Both the position numbers and the translations under genes were made by a program. A stretch of 64,000 bases of DNA from Flavobacterium agrisoli (GTDB lineage Bacteria; Bacteroidota; Bacteroidia; Flavobacteriales; Flavobacteriaceae): positions 1-64,000 of the forward strand of contig NZ_JAEHFV010000004.1 of assembly GCF_016522065.1 (NCBI RefSeq), read 5' to 3'. Each line of letters starts with the position of its first letter. The first letter of the stretch is position 1. The notes below the pieces were generated by a model, which had not been told where the DNA came from, searched no databases, and saw nothing but the letters and a program-made list of their open reading frames with translations. Below, one piece after another: positions 36,158 to 44,364 of the stretch.

Positions 36158-36670
36158 ATGCTTATAAAAACAGTAAACGGAAAATCGCCTCAAATTCCTG
36201 CCGATTGTTATGTGGCCGAAAATGCAACTATTGTGGGCGATGTGACTTTTGGCGATTCGTGCAGTGTATGGTTTAATGCCGTAATTCGTGGCGATGTGCA
36301 TTTTATTCAAATTGGCAATAAAGTAAACGTTCAGGATGGTGCCATTATTCATTGTACCTATCAAAAACATCCCACTATAATCGGGAATAATGTTTCGATT
36401 GGGCATAATGCAATTGTGCATGGTTGTACAATTCAGGACAACGTTTTAATTGGAATGGGCGCTATCGTAATGGATAATTGTGTGGTGGAAAGCAATTCGA
36501 TTGTAGCAGCCGGTGCGGTTGTAACCCAAAATACCGTAATTGAATCGGGTAGTATTTATGCTGGCGTTCCTGCTAGAAAAGTCAAATCGATAGACCAATC
36601 TGATTTTGCCGGCGAAATTGAACGAATTTCGAATAATTATATGTTGTATTCGAGTTGGTTTAAGGAGTGA
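36158..36670 (+). CDS. Gamma carbonic anhydrase family protein
   Basis: 170 residues from ATG 36158; an upstream extension in the same frame overlaps the porP-like gene and is not credible. Left-handed beta-helix with hexapeptide repeats (IVGDVTFGDSCSVWFNAVIRGD and so on). The metal-binding histidines of the family can be seen in AIIHCTYQK, SIGHNAIVHGC, that is, one plus a pair in HNAIVH. The C-terminal helix (EIERISNNYMLYSSWFKE) is typical. It belongs to the YrdA/gamma-CA-like group, whose carbonic anhydrase activity is often unproven. Convergent with the LytTR gene. Confidence 0.9.
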   Translation: MLIKTVNGKSPQIPADCYVAENATIVGDVTFGDSCSVWFNAVIRGDVHFIQIGNKVNVQDGAIIHCTYQKHPTIIGNNVSIGHNAIVHGCTIQDNVLIGMGAIVMDNCVVESNSIVAAGAVVTQNTVIESGSIYAGVPARKVKSIDQSDFAGEIERISNNYMLYSSWFKE

Positions 36671-36709
36671 TTTTTTTAAAAGTATTAAGTATTAAGTCGT
36701 TTTTAATTG

Positions 36710-37438
36710 CTACAATTGCAAGCGTTCGAAAAATTCGTTTTTATAACTTTCGCTTATCGGAAGTCGCTTGTCGGCAATTAAAACTTTGCTTTTTTGAATT
36801 GATTTGATGTGTTTGATGTTCACAATATACGAACGATGAATGCGGGCAAAACCTTTACTTTCGAGTAAATTTTCGAGTTTGATTAAACTTATAAGTGTTA
36901 AGGTAAATTTGTTATCGGTGGTGACAATTTTTACATAATCTTTTAGCCCTTCAATGTATAAAATATCCGAAAAATTAATTTTTACATTTTCGTATTCTGC
37001 CCGAACAAACATAAAATCTGGATTAATTTCGGGAGTAGTTGGTGTTGCAAGAGTTGGCGCAATGGTAGAAGTTGCCGTTTGTGTGTTTTGAAAAGTTTGT
37101 TGTGCGCGAACTACCGCTTTTAAAAAACGATGAAACGGGATCGGTTTAACCAAATAATCAATGGCGCCCAAATCAAATCCTTCTACAGCATATTCGGAAT
37201 AAGCCGTTGTAAAAATCACCAATGGTTTTTTTTCTAAAACTTTCAGAAATTCGATTCCGTTAAAATGCGGCATTTCGATATCCAAAAACAATAAATCAAC
37301 GGTCATTTGGTTAAGCGCCGAAACAGCATCAATAGCATTGGTAAACGTTGCAACCAATTCGAGCGAATCTACTTTTGAAACAAAATCTTGTAATAAATCT
37401 ACCGCTAAAGGTTCGTCGTCAATAATTACACATTTCAT
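36710..37438 (-). CDS. LytTR-type response regulator
   Basis: 242 residues from ATG 37438 (MKCVIIDDEP). The receiver domain has the acidic pair Asp7-Asp8, phospho-acceptor Asp53 in LLFLDIEMP, Thr77-Thr78 and Lys98 in DYLVKPI. A Thr/Pro-rich linker (about 115-135) leads to a C-terminal LytTR DNA-binding domain (about 140-242: YIEGLKDYVKIVT, FARIHRSYIVNIKHI, LPISESYKNEF). It is the final gene of a six-gene minus-strand run that includes its likely kinase. Predicted role: transcription control from direct-repeat sites. The targets are unknown, though the divergent intergenic region at 41564-41793 is an obvious candidate. Confidence 0.92.
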   Translation of the reverse strand: MKCVIIDDEPLAVDLLQDFVSKVDSLELVATFTNAIDAVSALNQMTVDLLFLDIEMPHFNGIEFLKVLEKKPLVIFTTAYSEYAVEGFDLGAIDYLVKPIPFHRFLKAVVRAQQTFQNTQTATSTIAPTLATPTTPEINPDFMFVRAEYENVKINFSDILYIEGLKDYVKIVTTDNKFTLTLISLIKLENLLESKGFARIHRSYIVNIKHIKSIQKSKVLIADKRLPISESYKNEFFERLQL

Positions 37439-37527
37439 AGGAAGAGCTTGATTTGTAAAAAGTTTTGTCAAAAATACTTGTAAAACGTAAAGGAGTGTTT
37501 TAAAAAAATCATAAAATAAATATACCT

Positions 37528-38232
37528 TTAGCCTTTTACTACAATGGTTTGCGTTAAGGTAAACCCGTCGGTTAAATTTCCGGTTACCGTTGCCAATTCC
37601 TGACTCAAACTGTCCGAAAAAATCGAGTCTTTTGAATTCGAAGTGTCGGCTTGACCATGAGCGACATAATGGGTACTTGCGTATACTTCGGAAGAAATCG
37701 TTTCCGGAAAAGCAATTTGTGTAACCAATACCGAATTGCCAGAGTCAGTTAAAACTTCTACGTGAAGATGTGGAGCGCGACCTTGATACCAACCTGGATA
37801 AATTGAAATAAAAGCGACTTTTCCATTAGTATCCGTAGTTTGTCTGCCTCTTAAAAAATGAACCGAAGTATAATCGGTTTGTTGCATTTGCGTACCGCCG
37901 TACTCCGAATAATTCCCATCTTTATCACAATGCCATAAATCGACCAAAACCCCGGCCAAAGGGGCGCAATTGTTATTTTGGTTTTCGATGATGAGGTTGA
38001 TGAGTAACGGAATGCCGATGCGATCGGATTTGATGTTTTCTAACACCAATTGACTTGGCGTTTTTATCGGAAACGGGCCTTTAGTTTCGGAAGGGGAAAC
38101 CATACAAGTACCATCTGATGATTCCGAATTGTTGTTCGTTTCCTCTTTAGAACAGGAACTCATTACTTTACTAGCAGCTGCTAGCGAAGCCATTCCTAAT
38201 AATCCATTTCGAATAAATTTTTTGCGATCCAT
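37528..38232 (-). CDS. Exported intradiol-dioxygenase-like protein
   Basis: 234 residues. The N-terminus (RKKFIRNGLLGMASLAAASK) resembles a twin-arginine-type signal with one arginine replaced by lysine, and M-S-S-C near residue 27 may be a lipobox, so it is probably an exported lipoprotein. The core (about 50-200) shows the intradiol ring-cleavage fold: PLAGVLVDLWHCDKDGNYSEY and FISIYPGWYQGRAPHLHVEV, keeping candidate iron ligands Tyr108, Tyr149, His155 and His157, and Arg152. Family members split catechol-type rings, but many exported Bacteroidota members have no known substrate. It lies 11 bases after the kinase gene and 89 bases before the regulator gene (measured in transcription order). 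Confidence 0.85.
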   Translation of the reverse strand: MDRKKFIRNGLLGMASLAAASKVMSSCSKEETNNNSESSDGTCMVSPSETKGPFPIKTPSQLVLENIKSDRIGIPLLINLIIENQNNNCAPLAGVLVDLWHCDKDGNYSEYGGTQMQQTDYTSVHFLRGRQTTDTNGKVAFISIYPGWYQGRAPHLHVEVLTDSGNSVLVTQIAFPETISSEVYASTHYVAHGQADTSNSKDSIFSDSLSQELATVTGNLTDGFTLTQTIVVKG

Positions 38233-38243
38233 AATGGTATTCG

Positions 38244-39356
38244 TTAATTTAAATGTGTCTTTATTTTATCTAATTGCAAGAGCAAATACACTTTGTAAAA
38301 TTGATTGTCTTGCTGTATTTTGAGGTCGTGCGCATTTGGGTAAATAAGGTCTAAACGATTTTTAATATTGTTTAATCCAATGCCCGAATTTTCGGGGTCG
38401 GTGGTGTAATCTTCTATTTTATTTTCTATTTTAAAAACCAGATTATTTCCTTCAATGGTAATTTTAATTTTGATGTAAGCAGCGCCTTTGTAATCGGTTC
38501 CGTATTTGAAAGCATTTTCCACAAACGAGATTAACAAAAGCGGTTCGATAAATTTGTTTTTAGCATCACCGTGAACATTAATGTTGATGTTTTCGATGTT
38601 GTTTAGTCGTAATTTTTGTAATTCGATATAATTTTGAATGTAGTTGATTTCTTTCTCTAGAGCTACCGTTTTGTTGTCGGTTTCGTATAACATATAGCGC
38701 AGTAATTCCGAAAGCGTCACGATGGCATTGGGCACCAAATCCGATTTTTTAAAAGCAAGCGAATAAATGCTGTTTAACGAATTAAACAAAAAATGCGGAT
38801 TGGTTTGTTGGCGTAAAAAATTCAATTCGGTTGTGGTACGGTGACTTTCGGCAATGAGTTTTTTTTGTTCGTTATCATAATATTCCGCCAGTATTTTAAT
38901 AACCGAACTAATGGCAATGATTAAAATGTAATAAATGGAAGGTGCTATTTTAAAGAAAAAGGGCTCTTTGTGCGGCTCTTTATTAAAATCGGGTGGCGGA
39001 AAACCTTTTGGTATTTCATTGGGTTTGTTTTTTGGGTCGAATTTTTCGATGGCCATTCGGTTTTCGTGCTGAAATTTAGGCTTGGTATAGGCAATGCGAA
39101 AAGACATAAAAACGACAATTAACCCGATAGTCCAACCCAAGTACCAACCGTATTTTTTTTGCAATAAAAAACGCGGTACTAGGTAAAAATAATTCAGATA
39201 AAACAAGACGATTCCCGTTGCCCATTGTACGTAAAAGTCGGTATTCACGCTAAAAATTGTTCCGAAGAACTGTACCCAAGAGCTGAAAATAAAAAATATC
39301 CAAATAGTGGTATGGATGATTATTTTTTGTCTGTTTTTATTCTTAAATGCTTCCAA
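38244..39356 (-). CDS. LytS/YpdA-type sensor histidine kinase
   Basis: 370 residues: four hydrophobic helices (about 11-32, 44-62, 70-90 and 138-155), a charged proline-rich loop between helices three and four (about 92-135), then the His_kinase domain with the phospho-acceptor His188 in QQTNPHFLFNSLNSIYSL. A degenerate ATPase domain follows: N-box SFVENAFKYGTD and G-box SGIGLNNIKNRL. There is no large external sensor domain, so sensing would rely on the membrane part or a partner. Its natural partner is the LytTR regulator two genes on. Starts 6 bases after the DUF4907 gene. Confidence 0.92.
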   Translation of the reverse strand: MEAFKNKNRQKIIIHTTIWIFFIFSSWVQFFGTIFSVNTDFYVQWATGIVLFYLNYFYLVPRFLLQKKYGWYLGWTIGLIVVFMSFRIAYTKPKFQHENRMAIEKFDPKNKPNEIPKGFPPPDFNKEPHKEPFFFKIAPSIYYILIIAISSVIKILAEYYDNEQKKLIAESHRTTTELNFLRQQTNPHFLFNSLNSIYSLAFKKSDLVPNAIVTLSELLRYMLYETDNKTVALEKEINYIQNYIELQKLRLNNIENININVHGDAKNKFIEPLLLISFVENAFKYGTDYKGAAYIKIKITIEGNNLVFKIENKIEDYTTDPENSGIGLNNIKNRLDLIYPNAHDLKIQQDNQFYKVYLLLQLDKIKTHLN

Positions 39357-39362
39357 AACGTG

Positions 39363-39725
39363 CTAAATTTTAATTCCTAATAAAAGTAAATCATTTTTTG
39401 TTAGGGTTGGCGACTGATGCGATTGGAGTTTTTCTTTTACGAATTCGCCTGTTTTAAGGGCCTCTTCTTCAGAGGAAAAACTTTTATTCTGACTAATTAC
39501 CGGAATGATGCTTTGTTTGATGATTACTTTTTCATTGTCGGTTATTTTGTAACCCCAACCGGTTTCTGTTTTAAAAGAAATTACTAAAAATGCTGAACGA
39601 TTTTGGCGTGCTGTTGCAAAAAGTACCAAACAAATCCCTAAAAAGAAGACTAGTTTTATAGCATATAAATTCTTCTGGAAACTATTCCAGAAGAATTTAT
39701 CAAATGATTTAATTGTCATCATCAT
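39363..39725 (-). CDS. DUF4907-type membrane-anchored periplasmic protein
   Basis: About 120 residues from the ATG at 39725 (ATGs at 39722 and 39719 are also in frame). Short cytoplasmic N-terminus, a membrane helix (LYAIKLVFFLGICLVLFATA), and an exported domain with TGWGYKITDNEKVIIKQ, IPVISQNKSFSSEEEALKTGEFV and a C-terminal TLTKNDLLLLGI. I match it to DUF4907 from memory of that pattern. The start codon lies inside the end of the kelch gene (overlap 17 bases), implying coupled translation. A perfect 16-bp inverted repeat lies in codons about 9-20. Confidence 0.75.
   Translation of the reverse strand: MMMTIKSFDKFFWNSFQKNLYAIKLVFFLGICLVLFATARQNRSAFLVISFKTETGWGYKITDNEKVIIKQSIIPVISQNKSFSSEEEALKTGEFVKEKLQSHQSPTLTKNDLLLLGIKI
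39665..39700 (-). repeat. Perfect 16-bp inverted repeat within DUF4907 coding start
   Basis: Arms 39665-39680 and 39685-39700 are perfect reverse complements (plus-strand left arm ATAAATTCTTCTGGAA) with a 4-base loop ACTA. On the mRNA this hairpin begins 8 bases after the kelch stop codon. It encodes part of KFFWNSFQKNLY. No T run follows, so it is not a classical terminator. Confidence 0.92.
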
Positions 39726-40707
39726 CTTGTTCTTGTTGTGGTTTAAACTCCCAGCAATCATCATAATAAGATGAACCGCTTCGGCCTAAAATAATGAAAC
39801 CCCTATTGTTGATGGATATTCCGAGAGCATCAGTTCTTCCAGAACCTTCTAATGCTGTTTTTTCTTTCCATAAATCGGTGCTAGGGTTGTATTCCCAAAT
39901 TGTTTTCGACGATTCTCCAGTACCAACATAACCCAATCCATCCATCGAAAAACTTACGGCATTAGAGCGCGCAATGTTGTAATCGTCATGATCATCTTCG
40001 TCGTCGTTTAAATCTCTTTTTTTCGTCCATGCTTCGGTAGTAGGATCGTACATCCAAAAATCGGTTTGGTAGGCGCCGTTGTTAATTCCGGTTCCTAAAT
40101 AGGCTTTGTCATCAATAATAAAAACGGTTGCGTTTCTTCTTTTATTTCCGCTAAAACCACTTACAATATTCCAGCTATCGGCAGTTGGGTTGTATTGGTA
40201 AAAATCTTTTAAATAATTTCCGTCGTAACCCGTACCAAAAAATGCTTTTCCGCCTACCTGGAAACCGACAGCCGAATAACGGGCAGTACCAGCAAAATCT
40301 GCTTTTTGAGTCCAAGTATTCGTGTTGGGATTGTATTGGTAAAAATCTTTTAATTTATTGGTGCCATCATAGCCCAAACCAATATAACCGTTACCATCTA
40401 GTTCAAAGGCAGAAGCGGCACTACGCGCAATTCCGGTAAAGTCGGCTTTTTGTTCCCAGTAATCTCCTTCGCTGTTGTAAACCCATAAATCTTTTAGATA
40501 CGCATCGCCTGTATAACCTGTTGCGATATATACATAATTATCTATAATAAAAGCTACGGCACTCGATCGGGCAGGGCCATCAAAAGCCGATTTTCTAATC
40601 CAGTTCCCTAATAAATCATCGTCATCGTTGTCATTGCTGCAGCCAGTTGTAAGTAAGGAGGTAAAAATGGTTAGCGCTAAAACTATTCTTTTCAAATTCT
40701 GCTTCAT
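39709..40707 (-). CDS. Kelch-repeat surface lipoprotein
   Basis: 332 residues with a signal peptide and lipobox L-T-T-G-C (Cys23), followed by an acidic run (DNDDDD). Six kelch-type blades of about 46-50 residues fill the rest, each with an FxxxxxxxYxGTG and a DFYQYNPxTxxW element. One blade has an acidic loop (DLNDDEDDHDDYN) and the C-terminus is acidic again (EQDDDDN). The acidic segments after the lipid cysteine resemble the surface-export signal of Bacteroidota lipoproteins (inference), so the propeller may face outward. It would bind, not cleave: no catalytic residues are recognised. It is the second gene of its operon. Confidence 0.88.
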   Translation of the reverse strand: MKQNLKRIVLALTIFTSLLTTGCSNDNDDDDLLGNWIRKSAFDGPARSSAVAFIIDNYVYIATGYTGDAYLKDLWVYNSEGDYWEQKADFTGIARSAASAFELDGNGYIGLGYDGTNKLKDFYQYNPNTNTWTQKADFAGTARYSAVGFQVGGKAFFGTGYDGNYLKDFYQYNPTADSWNIVSGFSGNKRRNATVFIIDDKAYLGTGINNGAYQTDFWMYDPTTEAWTKKRDLNDDEDDHDDYNIARSNAVSFSMDGLGYVGTGESSKTIWEYNPSTDLWKEKTALEGSGRTDALGISINNRGFIILGRSGSSYYDDCWEFKPQQEQDDDDN

Positions 40708-40720
40708 CTATTGTAATTGT

Positions 40721-41563
40721 TTAATGTTTGTATTTTATTCCGAATGAAAAACAAGGGCCGTTACCGACATTTAAATCAGAAACTACGGTTCCGTTGTTTT
40801 GAATTAGTTGGTATTTTCGGTTTGAATCGTATCCGCCTCGAAGGTTTATAATCCAATTGTTGTCTATATTTCTTTCGTATTCTAGTGCTGTCGAAATTTG
40901 CGATATAGATAACCTTTGTGTATTTTCTTCAGCATACTTTTCAGAGTCTACATTGTAGAAATTTCCCGTAAAACTGTTCCATAATCTAAACTGATTTCGT
41001 TCGTTGTTTGAGTAACTGATTACCGAATTGGGATAACCCACTTTTACGTTTATTTGTTCGTTAACTTGATAAGCAACAGCGCCAATCGGAACCATTTTGG
41101 GCGATCCTAAAAAAGAACTTCGAGAAACTCCTGCCATTAAAACCAAATTCGAACCAATAATTTGATGTAATTCAAGTCCGCCCAAAATGCTTACGTTATC
41201 TATTCCGATTTTTTCTTGAAAGCTCAAACTGGGTAAAATGTTGGCTTTTACCGCCGTTTTTGCTGAAAATTTTAAGGTAGCTTCAATTGTATTTTTAATT
41301 TCATTAAAACCATTTTGGTTGTTTTGCCAATTGGTATATCGGTTGTCATAAGTAGCATTGGCATGTGTATACGACAACGAATTTTCAAAAGCAACTGCCT
41401 TGTTTTTTGCAAAATTAAATCCAATACCAATCGAAGCTTGATTCCAATTTACTTGTTCACTTGCGGCTGTTAGAACGTTTCCTTGTGCGGTAAAACCATT
41501 TTGTGCTTGTATGCTAACCAAAGGAGCAGTCAGTAAAAAGTAAATTAAAGGTGGTATTTTCAT
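40721..41563 (-). CDS. Outer-membrane beta-barrel protein, DUF6268-like
   Basis: 280 residues from ATG 41563, with signal peptide MKIPPLIYFLLTAPLVSIQAQ; the frame extends further upstream without a credible start. Alternating amphipathic strands fill the protein (SIGIGFNFAKNKAVAFENSLSY, NTIEATLKFSAKTAV, LELHQIIGSNLVLMAGVS), ending in a strand FSFGIKYKH that could serve as the BAM insertion signal. I assign it to the DUF6268-like barrels from general resemblance only. It is first in the minus-strand run, 14 bases before the kelch gene, and could partner with that lipoprotein. Confidence 0.65.
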   Translation of the reverse strand: MKIPPLIYFLLTAPLVSIQAQNGFTAQGNVLTAASEQVNWNQASIGIGFNFAKNKAVAFENSLSYTHANATYDNRYTNWQNNQNGFNEIKNTIEATLKFSAKTAVKANILPSLSFQEKIGIDNVSILGGLELHQIIGSNLVLMAGVSRSSFLGSPKMVPIGAVAYQVNEQINVKVGYPNSVISYSNNERNQFRLWNSFTGNFYNVDSEKYAEENTQRLSISQISTALEYERNIDNNWIINLRGGYDSNRKYQLIQNNGTVVSDLNVGNGPCFSFGIKYKH

Positions 41564-41580
41564 TTTTATTTTATTGGTTT

Positions 41581-41588
41581 CAAAAGTA
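41581..41588 (-). promoter_or_regulatory. Probable -7 box TACTTTTG of the kelch operon
   Basis: On the minus strand TACTTTTG lies 17 bases before the barrel gene's ATG at 41563. No clear TTG at -33, which could mean that expression needs an activator. Confidence 0.4.
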
Positions 41589-41771
41589 GCTTGATTCGTC
41601 TTTTTAAAAAAAGAAGATATATAAGCGGTGGTTTTGCATAGACCAATTTGCTGTTTTTTTCTTTGAATGGATTTCAATACAACATTCTATAGTTATCGAG
41701 TAAATGCTTGCTTTAATAGATGAATTTCGTTTGGCGGTATATGTTGTAATGTAGTGCAGTAAAGCGTCATT

Positions 41772-41779
41772 TATATTTG
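41772..41779 (+). promoter_or_regulatory. Probable -7 box TATATTTG of the DUF4270 gene
   Basis: TATATTTG lies 14 bases before ATG 41794. The nearest TTG (41744-41746) is 25 bases away, longer than ideal. The 230-base divergent region 41564-41793 holds this box, the opposite -7 box and nothing else I could identify. Confidence 0.5.
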
Positions 41780-41793
41780 TCCAAAAAATAAGT

Positions 41794-43128
41794 ATGTACA
41801 AAATAATTTTACTCCTGCTTTTAGTAGGTGTCTTTGCAGCTTGCGAAACCGTTGCCGATGCAGGCGTGTTTGTTGTGGGATCGGATTATTTATCGGTAAA
41901 TAATAAAGTGATTCAAATTGATACGTTAACGGCAAACATGGCAACCATCAACTTTGATTCTTTAGTCACATCGGAACAAAATCGCATTTTGATTGGCAAC
42001 TATGACGATCCCATTTTCGGGAGACTAAAATCAGTGAGTTATTTTCAATTGTCCAATTCGGTGGGTGATTATTCAGTCGGAAATACCTCGGCTTCGGATA
42101 CGGAATATTTGAATTATGTTTACGATTCGATAGCCTTGGTTTTAAAATACGATGATTATTATTTTGGTGATACGACAAAAGTGCAAACCATTGATGTACA
42201 TCGCATTTTAGAAAAAGTAAAACCCGCCAATTCCGAAGATTCTCGTTTTTATAACAATTCGAGTTTGGCTTACGATTCTAAAAGTTTGGCGACTTATTCT
42301 TATAAACCACGCCCAACCGAAAAAGATTCCATTCATGTTCGTTTGGATGATGCGTTTGGCGAGGCACTTTTTTTACGCTTAAAAAATAGAGAAATCACCA
42401 ATTTTGATGAATTTACCGAATACCTAAAAGGAATGGTACTTGTACCAAACTCAACCAATTCATCAAATATTGTTGGGTTTAATTTGTCTAGCGAATTACG
42501 CGTGTATTATTCGAAATACCAATCGGATGCAGAAGAATCTATCGTAAAGAGTTTTACCATTGCCGATGCTACTAAACAATACAATGCTATTTCGTCGGAC
42601 AAAACGGGAACTTTAATTCAGGATTTACCCATTTCGTCTAGTAGTTTATCCAGCAATTTGAGTGGTAATAAAGGTTTTATTCAATCCGGTTCGGGTGTGG
42701 CCTGTCGAATTGATTTTCCGACACTCAAAGAAATGAATTATATAGCGGAAAACGGCACTGTAGTCGATGCCGTTTTAAAAATCAAACCGGTTAAAAATTC
42801 CTATTCCGATGCCTATCCCTTGCCCGATTCGTTGCAAGTATATGTAGCGGATAATCTCAATCGAATTAGCGGTACTTTAAACGATTCTAAAGATATTCCG
42901 ATATATGCTGTCTTATCGCAGAAGAAAGACGAATTCAATGAAAATGTTTATTACGCATTGCCTTTAGGTGGTTTTTTGCAGAAGGAATTGCTGAAACAAT
43001 CCGATTCCCGAAAAGGCTTAATTCTGACTATTCCGAATTATAATAAAGAGATTAACCGGGTGGTTTTAGGCGATCAAAATTTATACGATAACAAAATGGA
43101 ATTGCAAATTTTTTACCTGACTTATTAA
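41794..43128 (+). CDS. DUF4270-type lipoprotein
   Basis: 444 residues with a very short signal and lipobox V-F-A-A-C (Cys17). The body has beta-rich segments typical of DUF4270: DSLVTSEQNRILIGNYDDPIFG, SYFQLS, YDSIALVLKYDDYYFGDT, and a late PLPDSLQVYVADN with LGGFLQKELL. The family is common in Bacteroidota, anchored in the outer membrane and of unknown function. The stop codon overlaps the ATG of the next gene (taatg), so the pair is translationally coupled. It is transcribed divergently from the kelch operon. Confidence 0.82.
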   Translation: MYKIILLLLLVGVFAACETVADAGVFVVGSDYLSVNNKVIQIDTLTANMATINFDSLVTSEQNRILIGNYDDPIFGRLKSVSYFQLSNSVGDYSVGNTSASDTEYLNYVYDSIALVLKYDDYYFGDTTKVQTIDVHRILEKVKPANSEDSRFYNNSSLAYDSKSLATYSYKPRPTEKDSIHVRLDDAFGEALFLRLKNREITNFDEFTEYLKGMVLVPNSTNSSNIVGFNLSSELRVYYSKYQSDAEESIVKSFTIADATKQYNAISSDKTGTLIQDLPISSSSLSSNLSGNKGFIQSGSGVACRIDFPTLKEMNYIAENGTVVDAVLKIKPVKNSYSDAYPLPDSLQVYVADNLNRISGTLNDSKDIPIYAVLSQKKDEFNENVYYALPLGGFLQKELLKQSDSRKGLILTIPNYNKEINRVVLGDQNLYDNKMELQIFYLTY

Positions 43129-44363
43129 TGAAGAATTGTTTTTTTTATATTGTGTTGAGCTTTTGTTTTTCGGGTTTGGTTTGTGGGCAAAGTATTTCCA
43201 CTTCGCCCTATTCTATGTACGGATTGGGGAGTGTTTATGATTCCGATTTTGGCGGTATTCCTGGAATTGGTTCTTCGGGTTTGGCTTTACCTTCATCAAA
43301 TTTTATCAATAATTTAAATCCGGCTTCGTTGGGATTTATGAATCAAAATCATTTTTTGTTTTATGTAGGAGGGAAGACTATTTTTACCACTTTTCAAAAT
43401 AATGAACTCAAAGAAAGTCGCAATACCATGCAGTTTTCGCATTTGGCTTTTGCCTTTCCCATTTCAAAAAAATCGGCCTTATCCTTGGCATTAAAACCGT
43501 ATTCGAGTTCGAGTTTTAAAATTTCCAATCTGGAGTTGCCTATTTTGGATAGCCAAAATTATTATACTTTGAATGTTTTGGGTTCTGGTGGTTTAAATGA
43601 TTTGGATTTCAGTTATGGCTATCGAGTAAGCTCAAAATGGGCGGTAGGTTTTACAGGCACTTTTTTGTTTGGAACTACTACGGAAAACCGCGAATATTAC
43701 GTAGCCAACTCGGTAACCGCTATTGCTAAAGAAAGTTATTTTAATGGATTTCGAGCGACAGTTGGAACGCAGATTAAAATTGATTCCACTTTAACCCTTG
43801 CCGCTACGCTAAAAGTTCCTTCGCAAATAAAAGTTTCCAAAGTGCAATCGGTAGCCACTTCTAATTCAACGGGAGATAGTACAGTTGCAACAGATGAAGC
43901 GTCGGATAGTGATGATTATTTTTTACCCTTTGAATTCGGTGTCGGAATTAGTAAAGTTTTTAAGCAAAAATTCAACTTAACTGCCGACTATCAAAGATCC
44001 TTTTGGACTGCAACGAATCAATCCGATAGTTATGGCGATTTTGTCAATCAAAATCATTTTGCGGTAGGTTTGTCCTATCAAAAAGCGCAACGTTCCTGGA
44101 ATTATTGGGACCAACTTCGGTATTCGGTTGGCGGTAATTACAATTCGGGTTATTTAGAAATAAATGGCAATAAAGTAAATGATGCCGCTTTGTCTTTAGG
44201 AGTTTCTTTTCCTTTAGAGAATAATTTTTCAGCGATCAACCTATCGTATTCGTATGGCCAAAGAGGTAGAATTGGCGACGGTTTGGTCAAAGAAAATTAC
44301 CATAAAATATCCCTAAATATATCGTTAGATGGTATTTGGTTTTTGAAGCGTAAAATCGACTAA
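43128..44363 (+). CDS. Outer-membrane beta-barrel protein paired with DUF4270 lipoprotein
   Basis: 411 residues with a signal peptide ending near VCGQ. Opening motif SISTSPYSMYGLGSVYDSDFGG and an early NNLNPASLGFM segment, which resemble FadL-like barrel openings seen in Bacteroidota. Long amphipathic strands follow, with an acidic loop (DEASDSDDYF) and a last strand ending IWFLKRKID. Overlaps the DUF4270 gene by one base and ends 1 base before the convergent murI. Function unknown. The pairing suggests a lipoprotein-barrel complex at the surface (inference). Confidence 0.72.
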   Translation: MKNCFFYIVLSFCFSGLVCGQSISTSPYSMYGLGSVYDSDFGGIPGIGSSGLALPSSNFINNLNPASLGFMNQNHFLFYVGGKTIFTTFQNNELKESRNTMQFSHLAFAFPISKKSALSLALKPYSSSSFKISNLELPILDSQNYYTLNVLGSGGLNDLDFSYGYRVSSKWAVGFTGTFLFGTTTENREYYVANSVTAIAKESYFNGFRATVGTQIKIDSTLTLAATLKVPSQIKVSKVQSVATSNSTGDSTVATDEASDSDDYFLPFEFGVGISKVFKQKFNLTADYQRSFWTATNQSDSYGDFVNQNHFAVGLSYQKAQRSWNYWDQLRYSVGGNYNSGYLEINGNKVNDAALSLGVSFPLENNFSAINLSYSYGQRGRIGDGLVKENYHKISLNISLDGIWFLKRKID

Positions 44364-44364
44364 T

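Noticed and set aside
39665..39700. Heat-shock element or intrinsic terminator
   Set aside because: The TTCTGGAA / TTCCAGAA pattern resembles a eukaryotic heat-shock site only by chance, and no T run follows on either strand.
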